The notes beneath the pieces were generated by a model. It saw nothing but the letters and a program-made list of their open reading frames with translations, was not told where the DNA came from and did no database searches. Position numbers and translations under genes: made by a program. Source: Amycolatopsis regifaucium (GTDB lineage Bacteria > Actinomycetota > Actinomycetes > Mycobacteriales > Pseudonocardiaceae). Taken from it: a DNA stretch of 34,599 nucleotides. Shown here piece after piece: positions 23,455-30,676 of this stretch (the stretch's first letter is position 1; every line of letters begins with the position of its first letter). Location: positions 1 to 34,599 of the forward strand of contig NZ_LQCI01000018.1 of the NCBI RefSeq assembly GCF_001613935.1, given 5' to 3'.

Positions 23455-23511
23455 CCCCAGTTTGGTCGGGCCCTGGCGGGCCCTCCACCAAGCTGGGGTT
23501 TCGCTTTTTCG
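23455..23511 (+). terminator. Rho-independent terminator of tRNA-His
   Basis: A 12-bp stem with one G-T pair (23455-23466 with 23487-23498) is followed by TTTCGCTTTTT, a rare clear T-run in this genome. Confidence 0.88.
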
Positions 23512-23758
23512 GGGCACCGGTAACGCGGCGTGCCGTTCGCGCGCGTTCGGAGCGAAGTCCGCCGGGCCCAGCACCCGCTTCGCCGACGGCGCCCATATCT
23601 GTCACGACCGTGACCGCCCCACCGTCCACCTCGACGGTGCTGCCGGTAACGGTCACGGTGGCCCCTGCTCCTCCACCCTTCGCAGAGGTGCCGCTACGAA
23701 ACCAGCGGCGGAACGCAAGTGGGAGTACCTCAACGGCACCTCTCCACCCGAACCGCCA
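23512..23758. other. Intergenic stretch with no supported gene
   Basis: Apart from the terminator hairpins at either end, the roughly 360 bases between tRNA-His and the transpeptidase gene hold no convincing gene. A 70-codon minus-strand frame (GTG at 23656) reads into the tRNA terminator, and plus-strand frames are Pro/Thr-rich without a ribosome site. Short complementary pieces around the CGTGACCG (23608-23615) and CGGTCACG (23650-23657) octamers could pair. Confidence 0.5.
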
Positions 23759-23803
23759 TGAGGGGTCCCCATAGGACGGATTTCGTCCTATGGGGACCCC
23801 TCA
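23759..23803 (-). terminator. Perfect 20-bp hairpin after the L,D-transpeptidase gene
   Basis: Arms 23759-23778 and 23784-23803 pair without mismatch around a 5-base loop (GATTT). It begins 11 bases past the transpeptidase stop. Each arm also contains the self-complementary GGGGTCCCC. Strong terminator or transcript 3'-end stabiliser. Confidence 0.8.
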
Positions 23804-23813
23804 GGACATCAGG

Positions 23814-25034
23814 TCAGTTCCGGTCGCCGCCGGTCTTCCAGTCGTCCCACGACATCTGCCACACCGACCAGCCGTCGGTCGGCTCCAGCACCTGCGGCCC
23901 CGAGTTGGTGACCGTGATGATGTCGCCCTTCTTCGAGGTGTCCATCAGCCACTTCGCGTTCTCGGTCGACAGGTTGATGCAGCCGTGGCTCACGTTCCGC
24001 TTCCCCTGTGAACCGACCGACCACGGCGCCGAGTGGTAGAAAATGCCGCTGTTCGACATCCGCACGGCGTACTTCACGAACGTCCGGTAGCCCGCCTTGC
24101 TGTCCGACGGGACGCCGTAGGTGCTCGAGTCCATCGTGTACCCGGTGTGCTCACTCATCACCGTGTAGGTCCCGGCCGGGGTACTGCTCGACGGCTTGCC
24201 CATCGAGATCGGCATCTGCTTGACCTCTTGGTCGTTCACCACGACCTTCATCTGGTGTGTGCCACCGTCGGCGGTCGCGACCAGTTTGTCGCCGACGACC
24301 ACGTTGGCGGGCTTGTCCTCACGGCCGAAGGTGTTGTTGCCGAGGTTCTTGCCGTAGATCGCCGCGTTGACCGAGATCTTCGTGCCCGCCTTGAAGTACT
24401 CCTTGGGCCGCCACATCACGGTCTTCTCGCCGAACCAGTGGAACGCGCCCTCGGCCTGCGGCTCGGTGACGATCTTCAGCATCTTCTCGGTCGCCGCCTT
24501 GTCCGGCACGTTGCCGGTGAAGGTGAAGATCAGCGGGAGGCCGACGCCGACCGTCTCACCCTCGACGAGGTTGATCGAGACACCGATCTGACGGCCCGGC
24601 TTGGCCGTGGAGAACGTCGAGGTCGCGGTGACCGGCTTGCCGTCGGTCCCGGTCGCGGCCGCGGTGACGGTGTAGGTCTTGCCGAAGCCGAGCGGTTCCG
24701 CCGACTCCCAGCCGGAACCGTCCTCCTTCGGCTTGCCCGCGACGACCTTGCCGTCGGCACCGGTGACTTTGACCTCGCCCACCTTGCCGTCGGCGACGGC
24801 GACCGTGACCGGCTCGCCGGGCGCCACGTTCGCCGCGCCCTGCGCCGGCGTCAGTGTCATCACGGCGGGCTTCGGGGCCGAAGCGGCCGCACTGCTCTGC
24901 TGCGAACCACCGGGAGCACCACCCGGCGACGGAGATTCGCTCGATGGTGTACTGCTGCACGCCGCGAGTGTGAACCCGGCCACCACAGCCACCAACCCCA
25001 CCCGCGACCGCCCCGTCGCTCCCCAGACCCTCAT
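23814..25034 (-). CDS. Lipoprotein L,D-transpeptidase (YkuD, LdtMt2-like)
   Basis: A 406-residue enzyme that forms 3-3 cross-links in peptidoglycan. It has a lipoprotein signal with lipobox LAAC (Cys26 lipidated), a Ser/Pro-rich linker, two Ig-like domains (about 55-150 and 150-260) and a YkuD catalytic domain (about 260-385) with His350-Gly351-Cys352 in SHGCINLS; Cys352 is the nucleophile. The C-terminal tail is Trp-rich (GWSVWQMSWDDWK), typical of the LdtMt2/LdtMt5 group. It acts at the outer face of the membrane and should be sensitive to carbapenems rather than most penicillins. ATG 25034 is chosen; GTG 25040 would add two residues. It lies between two tRNA genes. Confidence 0.94.
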   Translation of the reverse strand: MRVWGATGRSRVGLVAVVAGFTLAACSSTPSSESPSPGGAPGGSQQSSAAASAPKPAVMTLTPAQGAANVAPGEPVTVAVADGKVGEVKVTGADGKVVAGKPKEDGSGWESAEPLGFGKTYTVTAAATGTDGKPVTATSTFSTAKPGRQIGVSINLVEGETVGVGLPLIFTFTGNVPDKAATEKMLKIVTEPQAEGAFHWFGEKTVMWRPKEYFKAGTKISVNAAIYGKNLGNNTFGREDKPANVVVGDKLVATADGGTHQMKVVVNDQEVKQMPISMGKPSSSTPAGTYTVMSEHTGYTMDSSTYGVPSDSKAGYRTFVKYAVRMSNSGIFYHSAPWSVGSQGKRNVSHGCINLSTENAKWLMDTSKKGDIITVTNSGPQVLEPTDGWSVWQMSWDDWKTGGDRN

Positions 25035-25145
25035 GCACACCGCCCGTTTCGCGTGGTACCAACCCCAACGTCTGGCTATAGTCTGCCTGACCGGCCCCTA
25101 CGCCCGCGGCCGGATGGCCGAATACGCCCAGGCCCGCCGCTAGGG

Positions 25146-25166
25146 GACCCCCCTGAAACGGGGGTC
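25146..25166. other. Short GC-rich hairpin upstream of tRNA-Lys
   Basis: A 7-bp perfect stem (GACCCCC with GGGGGTC, 7-base loop) lies about 65 bases before tRNA-Lys. It may insulate the tRNA from upstream reads. The remaining bases between the transpeptidase start and the tRNA hold no gene; TTAATG near 25177 could be part of a tRNA promoter. Confidence 0.4.
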
Positions 25167-25230
25167 AGCAACCCTGTGTTAATGTTTTCCACGTCGCCGA
25201 GGGGAACACCAAAGCGGCAGGAACAAGCAG

Positions 25231-25303
25231 GCGCCATTAGCTCAATTGGCAGAGCAGCTGGCTCTTAACCAGCGGGTTCGGGGTTCGAGTCCCTGATGGC
25301 GCA
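25231..25303 (+). tRNA. tRNA-Lys (anticodon CTT)
   Basis: A 73-base cloverleaf: acceptor GCGCCAT with ATGGCGC, D-arm GCTCAATTGGCAGAGC, anticodon stem GCTGG/CCAGC with CTT at 25264-25266, T-arm CGGGGTTCGAGTCCCTG and discriminator A. CCA is not encoded (CAT follows). Confidence 0.97.
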
Positions 25304-25309
25304 CATTCA

Positions 25310-25343
25310 AGCCCCACGTTTTCGGTTTCGGCAACGTGGGGCT
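25310..25343 (+). terminator. Terminator of tRNA-Lys
   Basis: An 11-bp perfect stem (25310-25320 with 25333-25343) and 12-base loop starts seven bases after the tRNA and is followed by a short T-rich stretch. Confidence 0.8.
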
Positions 25344-25514
25344 TTGTGCTATGTAGACCCATTTCTTCCCCTCCTTTGCAGACGGATGGGCGACTCTCCG
25401 GCTTGACGGGCGTCTCGTTGAACCGCTCCGATCACCGGCGGTCCGGATCGTTCACCCGGCGAATCAGCCCGGCAACCCTCGGCGTGTGAAGGAGCCGTCT
25501 CTTTCCCGTGGTCG

Positions 25515-25540
25515 GTTTCGCCTCGGCCGCCAGCGGTAAT
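25515..25540 (+). promoter_or_regulatory. Possible SigB/SigF-type promoter of the alpha/beta hydrolase
   Basis: GTTT (25515-25518), 15 bases, then CGGTAA resembles the GTTT-N15-GGGTA class of actinobacterial stress sigma factors. It lies about 30 bases before the start codon. One -10 base differs from consensus. Confidence 0.35.
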
Positions 25541-25568
25541 CCCCGCGCCGAGCGGAAAGGACCTGTTG

Positions 25569-26324
25569 ATGCTTCACGACTCGCGCGCGGTTGTCCGCGA
25601 ACGGTGGGACACCGTCCGCGGACGTCGGGTACGCAGTCTCGAGGCCGGGTTCGACCGCGCCGGAGGTCCCGTGGTGGTGCTGGTACCGGGTTTGGGCGCG
25701 CCTCGCTACTTGGAGGACACCCTTGCCCGTTGCGCGGCCTGGGCCCACGCCTTCTTGCTCGACGTCCCCGGCTTCGGGCACGTCGGCGCGAACGCCTGCG
25801 AACCCGCGTTGTCGGCGGTCGCCGAGACGGTCGCCGCGTGGCTGTCCGAGGTCCCAGGCCCCTCTGTCTTACTGGCGGGGCACTCGACCGGTGCGCAGGC
25901 GGCGTTGCACGCGACGCTCGCGCGGCCGGACCGCGTGCACCGCTTGGTGCTGCTTGGGCCCACTTTCCCGCCCGAACTCCGCCGTTTCCGTGGACTGGGG
26001 GCCGCCTTTGTCCGTAACGCTCTCCACGAGCCGCCGGGACTGGTCGGAGCGCTCGGACCGGACTACCTCCGGGCGGGCCCGGAGGCGTTGGCACGTTTCG
26101 TGCGCTCGGCACAGCATGACGAACCCGAAAAGCTGATCAAGTCGGTGGAATGCCCGGTGTTCTTCGGCCGAGGCCGACATGATGCCTTCGCACCACGATC
26201 CTGGATGGATCGGTTGGCCGCGTCGGCGAACCATGGCGGGTCGTGGACGGTGGAGGGCGCGCACACCTTTCCCTACCATCGCGGTGTCCTCACCGCGCAT
26301 CTTCTCGCCCGCGCCGGTTCGTGA
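25569..26324 (+). CDS. Alpha/beta hydrolase
   Basis: A 251-residue serine hydrolase with a complete triad: nucleophile Ser106 in AGHSTGAQ, Asp205 in GRHDAFA and His232 in EGAHTFPY. The oxyanion region is VLVPGLGAPRYL (about 37-48). The cap is small. Members of this size act on esters, lactones or epoxides; no substrate can be deduced. ATG 25569 is chosen because AAAGGA lies seven bases upstream; a TTG one codon earlier is unlikely. It is the first gene of the accessory region after the tRNAs. The next gene starts 70 bp later on the same strand but appears to have its own promoter. Confidence 0.88.
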   Translation: MLHDSRAVVRERWDTVRGRRVRSLEAGFDRAGGPVVVLVPGLGAPRYLEDTLARCAAWAHAFLLDVPGFGHVGANACEPALSAVAETVAAWLSEVPGPSVLLAGHSTGAQAALHATLARPDRVHRLVLLGPTFPPELRRFRGLGAAFVRNALHEPPGLVGALGPDYLRAGPEALARFVRSAQHDEPEKLIKSVECPVFFGRGRHDAFAPRSWMDRLAASANHGGSWTVEGAHTFPYHRGVLTAHLLARAGS

Positions 26325-26360
26325 GGACACGTCGCCGGACTCCAGGCGCGAGCTACCCGG

Positions 26361-26385
26361 GTGTAGACGGCTTCGCGACGGGTAG
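26361..26385 (+). promoter_or_regulatory. Possible SigB/SigF-type promoter before the DUF2231 gene
   Basis: GTGT (26361-26364), 15 bases, then GGGTAG (26380-26385) fits the stress sigma pattern with the same spacing as others in this region. It lies only ten bases before the ATG, so the transcript would be leaderless or nearly so. Confidence 0.35.
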
Positions 26386-26394
26386 CCCCAGCAC

Positions 26395-26955
26395 ATGAAA
26401 CCTCGCGAACTTCTCCGCGCAGCGGAATCCTTCCGTGCCGCGGACTCCCCTTCCGCGGCCGTGGGCACGATGGTCCGGCGCGCACTTCATGCGACGCGGA
26501 CCGACGGACTGCTGCGAGGAGCTTGGCTCGGGCATCCCTTGCATCCGCTGGTCGTCACCGTCCCCCTGGGCGCCTGGATCTCCTCCGCGATCTTCGATCT
26601 CGGCACCCGGAACGAGGACGCGGCCCGGAAACTGGTCGCCATCGGACTGGCTGCCACTCCACCGGCGATCATCGCGGGCTTGGCCGACTACGCCGATCTC
26701 GACGCACGTCAGCGCCGGATCGGCACCCTGCACGCGGTGACGAACACGGTCGCCACGGCCGTCTTCGCCGCTTCCTATCTCGTGCGCCGACAGGGGAAAC
26801 ACCGCGAGGGGGCCACGCTGGGGCTCCTCGCGCTCGCCGTCGTGAGCGCCGGCGGCGCGCTCGGCGGGCATCTGTCCTACGCCCAAGGTGCGGGGGTACG
26901 CCGCTGGCCGGAAGCGACCGGCTCCAGTCCCCGGATCGCCGGAGAAAAGAGCTGA
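26395..26955 (+). CDS. DUF2231 membrane protein
   Basis: A 186-residue integral membrane protein with the DUF2231 signature LGHPLHPLVVTVPLGAWISS (about 45-64) and four hydrophobic helices. The two His of GHPLHP and a later His in HAVTNT resemble those of b-type heme or quinone-linked DUF2231 proteins, but ligand binding is inference. A soluble N-terminus of about 40 residues precedes the domain. Its TGA is two bases before the ATG of the next gene, so they are one unit. DUF2231 genes in actinomycetes often lie near oxidoreductases and stress genes, as here. Confidence 0.87.
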   Translation: MKPRELLRAAESFRAADSPSAAVGTMVRRALHATRTDGLLRGAWLGHPLHPLVVTVPLGAWISSAIFDLGTRNEDAARKLVAIGLAATPPAIIAGLADYADLDARQRRIGTLHAVTNTVATAVFAASYLVRRQGKHREGATLGLLALAVVSAGGALGGHLSYAQGAGVRRWPEATGSSPRIAGEKS

Positions 26956-26957
26956 CC

Positions 26958-27437
26958 ATGGACCGATTCCTGAGCATCTACCTCAACGACCAGCTCGCCA
27001 TGGGCATCGCCTGGCGCGAGCTGGCCCGGCGATCCCAGAAGGCCAACAAGGGGACCGAGGCAGGCGACGCGCTGGCCCGCGTCGCGACGGGCATCGCCGA
27101 AGACGTCGAGACGTTCCAGCTCATCATGCGCAGGCTGGATATCCGGCGTAATCCCGTCAAAAGCGTCCTGACTGGGCTGGCGGAACGCGCCGGGCGGCTC
27201 AAACCCAATGGGAGGTTGACCAGCTATTCCCCACTCAGTCGCTTCGAAGAACTCGAATTCCTGATCATGGGCATCGAGGGCAAGAAACAATTGTGGGACA
27301 CGCTCGGCAGGCTCGCCGGCCTGAGTTCGCGCCTGCCCGATATCGACTTCGCGCGGTTGATCGAGCGGGCCTCCGAGCAGCGTGCCCTCCTCGAACCCCA
27401 CCGCGTCCGAGCCGGAGCCGACGCTTTCCATGAATGA
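26958..27437 (+). CDS. Helical protein of unknown function coupled to DUF2231
   Basis: A 159-residue soluble protein predicted to be all-helical, starting MDRFLSIYLNDQLAMGIAW. I recall similar unnamed proteins in other actinomycetes but no named family. It resembles a four-helix bundle: an N-terminal helix pair with acidic residues (GIAEDVETFQLIMRRLDI), a short basic link, and a second pair (RFEELEFLIMGIEGKKQLW). This spacing would suit a ferritin- or hemerythrin-like shape, but the expected pairs of EXXH ligands are not seen, so metal binding is not claimed. GGAG at 26941-26944 serves as ribosome site inside the end of the upstream gene. Probably acts with the DUF2231 protein. Confidence 0.8.
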   Translation: MDRFLSIYLNDQLAMGIAWRELARRSQKANKGTEAGDALARVATGIAEDVETFQLIMRRLDIRRNPVKSVLTGLAERAGRLKPNGRLTSYSPLSRFEELEFLIMGIEGKKQLWDTLGRLAGLSSRLPDIDFARLIERASEQRALLEPHRVRAGADAFHE

Positions 27438-27795
27438 GCCGATTCCGACTTCTGCCGGCTGGTGCGGACCAACCCCGGTCGATGCCGGAGCCGTCGCCCG
27501 ATCGGAGACGGCGTGCCCGTCCATTCGGCAGCACTCCGTCCGTGGCGTTCGTCAGCCGACCCTCGTGTCTCGAGCATTCAGGTCACCACTACCCCGACCT
27601 CACCATGTCGAGGCGACCATGACCGGACCATCTTCCCCGCTCCACCCCGAAGCCATCCGCTTTCGTCGCCACAACCACTTGAGGTGAAACGGCCTGATCC
27701 GCGATGACCTCATGGCGATCACCGGGTCCGGGGAAGGTGATGCCGGACAAGTCCAGCACGGTCAGGGCGGGGCAGTGTGGCACCGGTCGACGCGG
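27438..27795. other. Low-coding stretch, possible gene debris
   Basis: No supported gene in 358 bases. Minus-strand codons from about 27783 down read CPALTVLDLSGITF, which resembles the central strand of STAS-domain anti-sigma antagonists, but similarity stops after about 14 residues. The rest is unassigned. Codon bias is weak on both strands. Confidence 0.45.
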
Positions 27796-27963
27796 TCATC
27801 CCGACGTCATGCCGCCCTGATCGCCTCCGTCGCCCTCGTTCGCCGGACCTTCGTCCGGGCGGGGTCGCTGATCACGGAACGTCGGCTCCGTGTGCTCCTC
27901 CGCGAAATCCGCGTCCTCCTCCATGCTCTCGGCGGTCACCGGGTCGATCTCGGGTGTGCTCAT
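27796..27963 (-). CDS. Small acidic protein (55 aa)
   Basis: A short gene with a near-perfect ribosome site: AGGAGGG six bases before ATG 27963 on the minus strand. The product starts MSTPEIDPVTAESMEEDADF and ends GDGGDQGGMTSG; it contains 18 Asp/Glu and only three Arg, so it is strongly acidic and probably disordered. Codons end mostly in G or C, as expected for real coding in this genome. I recognise no family. Similar small acidic proteins are common in actinobacterial stress regulons. A GTTC-N14-GGGAAC pair at 28027-28004 (minus strand) could be a stress-sigma promoter. It stands alone between decayed stretches. Confidence 0.65.
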   Translation of the reverse strand: MSTPEIDPVTAESMEEDADFAEEHTEPTFRDQRPRPDEGPANEGDGGDQGGMTSG

Positions 27964-28448
27964 CGCTTGCCCTCCTGACTACGCCATCTCCACCTGCGGC
28001 CGGGTTCCCGGCCGGACCGAGTTGAACCATGGAAAGCACGGCTCCGCTTTGAAAGCCCGGAATCGCTGGTGCTCACCAAGACCGACGTCGCCCGCCGGAG
28101 TCAGGGGATGGACGTCACACAGTCGGGACTCCGCGACTGGAACACCTGGACCGCTGGAGCGTTGTAACAAGTGTCGGTACGGCGGTGTCCCCGGGCCTCA
28201 CCCCTTGCCTTCACGGAATACCGGTCACGCTGGAGCCGTGTCGCGCCACTCGCCGAGAGGCGACCCCCGTACCGGCCTTCAGTCTCCCGTTTCCGCTCGC
28301 AGGTCGACCCCCCTGAGACCTTCGCTGGACGGAAGCGGGACCGAAACGGCCGGCGGCGTTTCCGGGGCCGCCGAAGTGGTACGCGGTGAGCCAGGCGCGG
28401 GCCGATCGCCCCCGTGCGGCCACTCACCTTTCCGAGGAAGGAACCGCC
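27964..28448. other. 485-base stretch without a supported gene
   Basis: Contains the leader of the small acidic gene (minus strand) and of the DUF3099 gene (plus strand). A plus-strand frame without a start reads ...LVLTKTDVARRSQGMDVTQS and stops at 28167 (TAA); it may be the end of a lost gene, but I recognise no family. Nothing else is seen. Confidence 0.45.
28358..28382 (+). promoter_or_regulatory. Possible SigB/SigF-type promoter of the DUF3099 gene
   Basis: GTTT (28358-28361), 15 bases, then TGGTAC (28377-28382) about 65 bases before the ATG. It has the same spacing as other candidates here; the first -10 base is off consensus. Confidence 0.35.
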
Positions 28449-28940
28449 ATGACGACGACCGGCGCCGCACCTGTGCTGATCACGGGTGCCGCACCTTCGT
28501 ACGAGGACCAGCTCGCCGCCCGCAAGCGCCGGTACCTGCTGCTGATGTCGTGCCGCCTCCCGTGCCTCATCCTCGCTGGGGTGCTTCAGGACATTTGGTG
28601 GCTGGCACTGGCCGTACTCGCCGTTTCCGTGCCGCTGCCATGGATGGCGGTGCTGATCGCCAACGACCGACCACCCCGCAAGACCGAGAAGGTCAGCACG
28701 CTGGACCGGGCCCCGAAGCAGGGGAGCCACGTTTCGGGTGCTTACCGGGGGATATACCCCAGCCTGGAAACCACAGGAAAGGCGCGAGCCATGGACGGCC
28801 CCACCCAGCCCCTCAGCCCTGACCAGCCGATCTCACCCGGCACCCCAGAGGTCCCGGACCTCGACGTCGATCCGGGACAATTCCTCGACGAAGACCCCCG
28901 GCACCCCAGCGCCTCACCGCGCGAAGAGCCTCCGGACTGA
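28449..28940 (+). CDS. DUF3099 membrane protein with unusual acidic C-terminal extension
   Basis: A 163-residue protein. Residues about 8-80 match the DUF3099 family: VLITGAAPSYEDQLAARKRR, then two transmembrane helices and VPLPWMAVLIANDRPPRK. Family members I know usually stop soon after this. Here the frame continues through a poorly coding stretch (GSHVSGAYRGIYPSLE) into a Pro/Asp-rich tail from an internal Met at 28791. That Met has its own AGGAAAGG ribosome-like site and, upstream, GTTT-N14-GGGATA (28731-28754). So the ORF may be two genes fused by stop-codon loss, a DUF3099 protein and a 49-residue acidic protein, or a genuine fusion. ATG 28449 follows AGGAAGGA. Confidence 0.75.
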   Translation: MTTTGAAPVLITGAAPSYEDQLAARKRRYLLLMSCRLPCLILAGVLQDIWWLALAVLAVSVPLPWMAVLIANDRPPRKTEKVSTLDRAPKQGSHVSGAYRGIYPSLETTGKARAMDGPTQPLSPDQPISPGTPEVPDLDVDPGQFLDEDPRHPSASPREEPPD

Positions 28941-28944
28941 TCGG

Positions 28945-29042
28945 TGGATGCTCATCTTCACGGAACATCTTCTTCACCTGCATCCTGCCGGCCTTCTCTA
29001 TCCTCACCGCCGCCTTGTGGCGCACGTCTTCGACCCGGCCGG
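28945..29042 (+). pseudogene. Fragment of cytochrome c oxidase subunit I gene (ctaD remnant)
   Basis: Collinear with 34236-34371 of the intact ctaD in this window but shortened. Bases 28962-28978 are identical to 34257-34273 (17 of 17) and 29019-29040 to 34348-34369 (22 of 22); the blocks between match with small deletions and one of about 35 bases, so the reading frame is broken. It encodes shards of the IFTWNIFFTSILILLAFPI and HVFDPA segments. It starts right after the DUF3099 stop. It is non-functional as coding DNA. Confidence 0.8.
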
Positions 29043-29170
29043 CTTTGGCCGCCTCTACCGGTGAACTCTGTCGACATGTCGGCTGATCAGCCGCGGCGAT
29101 CTTCGGGTTTGGGGCGCCGTGTACGCGGTAACCACCGGGCAGCGCCATCAAGGTCTCCGGCTGGCGGCAC

Positions 29171-29638
29171 GTGACCAAGCGCGTCGTCCACGACCGTCGG
29201 TGGTTGCTCGGCTTCGCCACCCTGGCCGCTTGCGCGGCACTTCAGATCACCGCGCTGGCCGGTCACCATCGTCGCCCCGATCGTGGTGCCGGCCTTGCCG
29301 GCGACCGCCGTTCTCAACGCCCGCATGACCTGTCCGCGGCTGGATCGTACGGCCACCACGGCCATCGCGATGAGCACCCTCGGGGTCGCTGCTCGCGCCC
29401 GGCGCGGGCGCGAGTTACGGCCTGCTGTCGGTACTGGTTCGCGACGTCGCGTACGCCTTCCAGACCGACGGAACAGGTCCACCAGGCCACGGGTTTCCTC
29501 GCCGTCAAGCTCGACATCACCCCTGCCGAGGCACTCGTCCGGATACACGCACACGCCCTCGGCCACGGCCGCGCCCTGATCGACCGCGCCCGCGACATCC
29601 TCACCCATCACCTGCGCCTCGACGACCACCACCGCTAG
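29171..29638 (+). pseudogene. Remnant of a GAF/ANTAR-type regulator
   Basis: The last 55 codons (29471-29638) encode a clear ANTAR RNA-binding domain: EQVHQATGFLAVKLDITPAE, then ALVRIHAHALGHGR and ARDILTHHLRL, ending at TAG. ANTAR domains normally follow a GAF or other sensor domain and bind paired hairpins in mRNA leaders to block termination. Upstream in the same frame the sequence is His/Arg-rich and unlike a sensor (HHRRPDRGAGLAGDRR), while neighbouring frames contain more hydrophobic stretches (VTIVAPIVVPALPATAVLN), suggesting frameshifts. A faint GAF-like piece is RWLLGFATLAACAALQ near 29190-29240. The boundaries are approximate. An intact GAF-ANTAR gene lies 286 bp downstream. Confidence 0.6.
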
Positions 29639-29923
29639 GCGGCGGGTCAACGATCGCGACGTCATGGACTGTGCCGACTCGCGCGGCGTGCGACACTGCT
29701 GTCGAGGGTTGTGTTCAGAACCAGAGCGCGGTCCGGGGCCTGTCGGTTCCAGCAGCGGGGCCGGCAGGGGTATTTCCCCGACATTCAGCTTCCGACGCGC
29801 TGATCCAGGACGCGCCGATCGTCAAAAGCGAATTGTCCTCAGCGAGGGCTTCGTCGTCCCGGCATGACGGTGGCGCCGCGTCGGATCCCGCTCCATCGGC
29901 ACACCCCGCAGGAAGAGCAGACA

Positions 29924-30661
29924 ATGAAACAGTCCCACGACGGGCCCTGGCCGGCGGTGCTCGACGAGGTCACCGGCGCGCTGGAAACACTCACGTCCAT
30001 CCTGGCCACCGAGGAAGACTTCACAGTCCTGCTGCACCGGATGTGCGACCAGGTCGTCCACGCCGTGCCCCATGTCGACGAAGCCACCATCACCCTGCTG
30101 CGCGACCACCACCCGACCACGGCAGCAAGCACCAGCGAGGTCGTCACCGCACTCGACCACGACCAGTACGACCTCGGCGAAGGGCCCTGCATCCAGGCCG
30201 CCGGAAACGGCAAGCTCATGCGGGTGTCGATCACCGATGCGGCCGAGAAATGGCCGAAATTCGCCCGGGACGCCGACACGGCCGGGTTCGGCAGCTTCCT
30301 GTCCGCGCCCCTCGTGATCGGAGACGGACATTCCGGTGCGGTCAACTGCTACAGCGGCCACCTCGGTGGCTTCGCCGAACTGGACGAGAAGCTGCTCGAC
30401 CTCTACACCAGCGCCACCACCGCACTGCTGCGCGTCTACACCCGCTACCAGCGCGCCCGCGACACCGCCGACCAACTCCGTACGGCGATGAACAACCGCG
30501 CGGTGATCGATCAGGCCAAAGGCATCCTCATGGCCTCGCGCCAGATCAGCGCCGACGACGCCTTCACCCTGCTCGTCGAGCAATCCCAGCGCGAGAACAC
30601 CAAACTCCGCGACGTCGCCATCCGGTTCGTCGCCCACGCCACCGGCCCCATCCCGGCCTGA
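29924..30661 (+). CDS. GAF-ANTAR transcription antitermination regulator
   Basis: A 245-residue cytosolic regulator: a GAF sensor domain (about 30-175) with the YDLGEGPCIQAA and WPKFARDA motifs common to actinobacterial GAF-ANTAR proteins, and a C-terminal ANTAR domain (about 183-236; AVIDQAKGILMASRQISADD). The ANTAR domain binds a two-hexaloop RNA motif and prevents terminator formation in target leaders. The ligand of the GAF domain is unknown. ATG 29924 follows AGGAAGAG; an in-frame ATG 60 bases earlier lacks a site. The 285-base leader contains GGGGTAT at 29767-29773, but no partner -35 at the expected spacing. No phosphoacceptor is present, so it is not a classic response regulator. Confidence 0.9.
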   Translation: MKQSHDGPWPAVLDEVTGALETLTSILATEEDFTVLLHRMCDQVVHAVPHVDEATITLLRDHHPTTAASTSEVVTALDHDQYDLGEGPCIQAAGNGKLMRVSITDAAEKWPKFARDADTAGFGSFLSAPLVIGDGHSGAVNCYSGHLGGFAELDEKLLDLYTSATTALLRVYTRYQRARDTADQLRTAMNNRAVIDQAKGILMASRQISADDAFTLLVEQSQRENTKLRDVAIRFVAHATGPIPA

Positions 30662-30676
30662 CCACCGCGAACGACC

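Noticed and set aside
23444..23656. 70-codon minus-strand ORF between tRNA-His and the transpeptidase gene
   Set aside because: It reads into the tRNA-His terminator, the GGAGGAG upstream is too far from the GTG, and no family is recognised.
25231..25343. tRNA-Lys as an integration site
   Set aside because: No integrase and no repeat of the tRNA 3' end were seen downstream within the window.
27680..27783. STAS-domain-like segment (LTVLDLSGITF) on the minus strand
   Set aside because: Only about 14 residues resemble the STAS core strand; flanking sequence in all frames does not continue the similarity, so it is not annotated as a gene or pseudogene.
28108..28167. Short peptide frame starting at ATG 28108
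   Set aside because: Only 19 codons, the preceding GGGG is not well placed, and the same frame stays open further upstream, so it is more likely the end of a lost frame than a gene.
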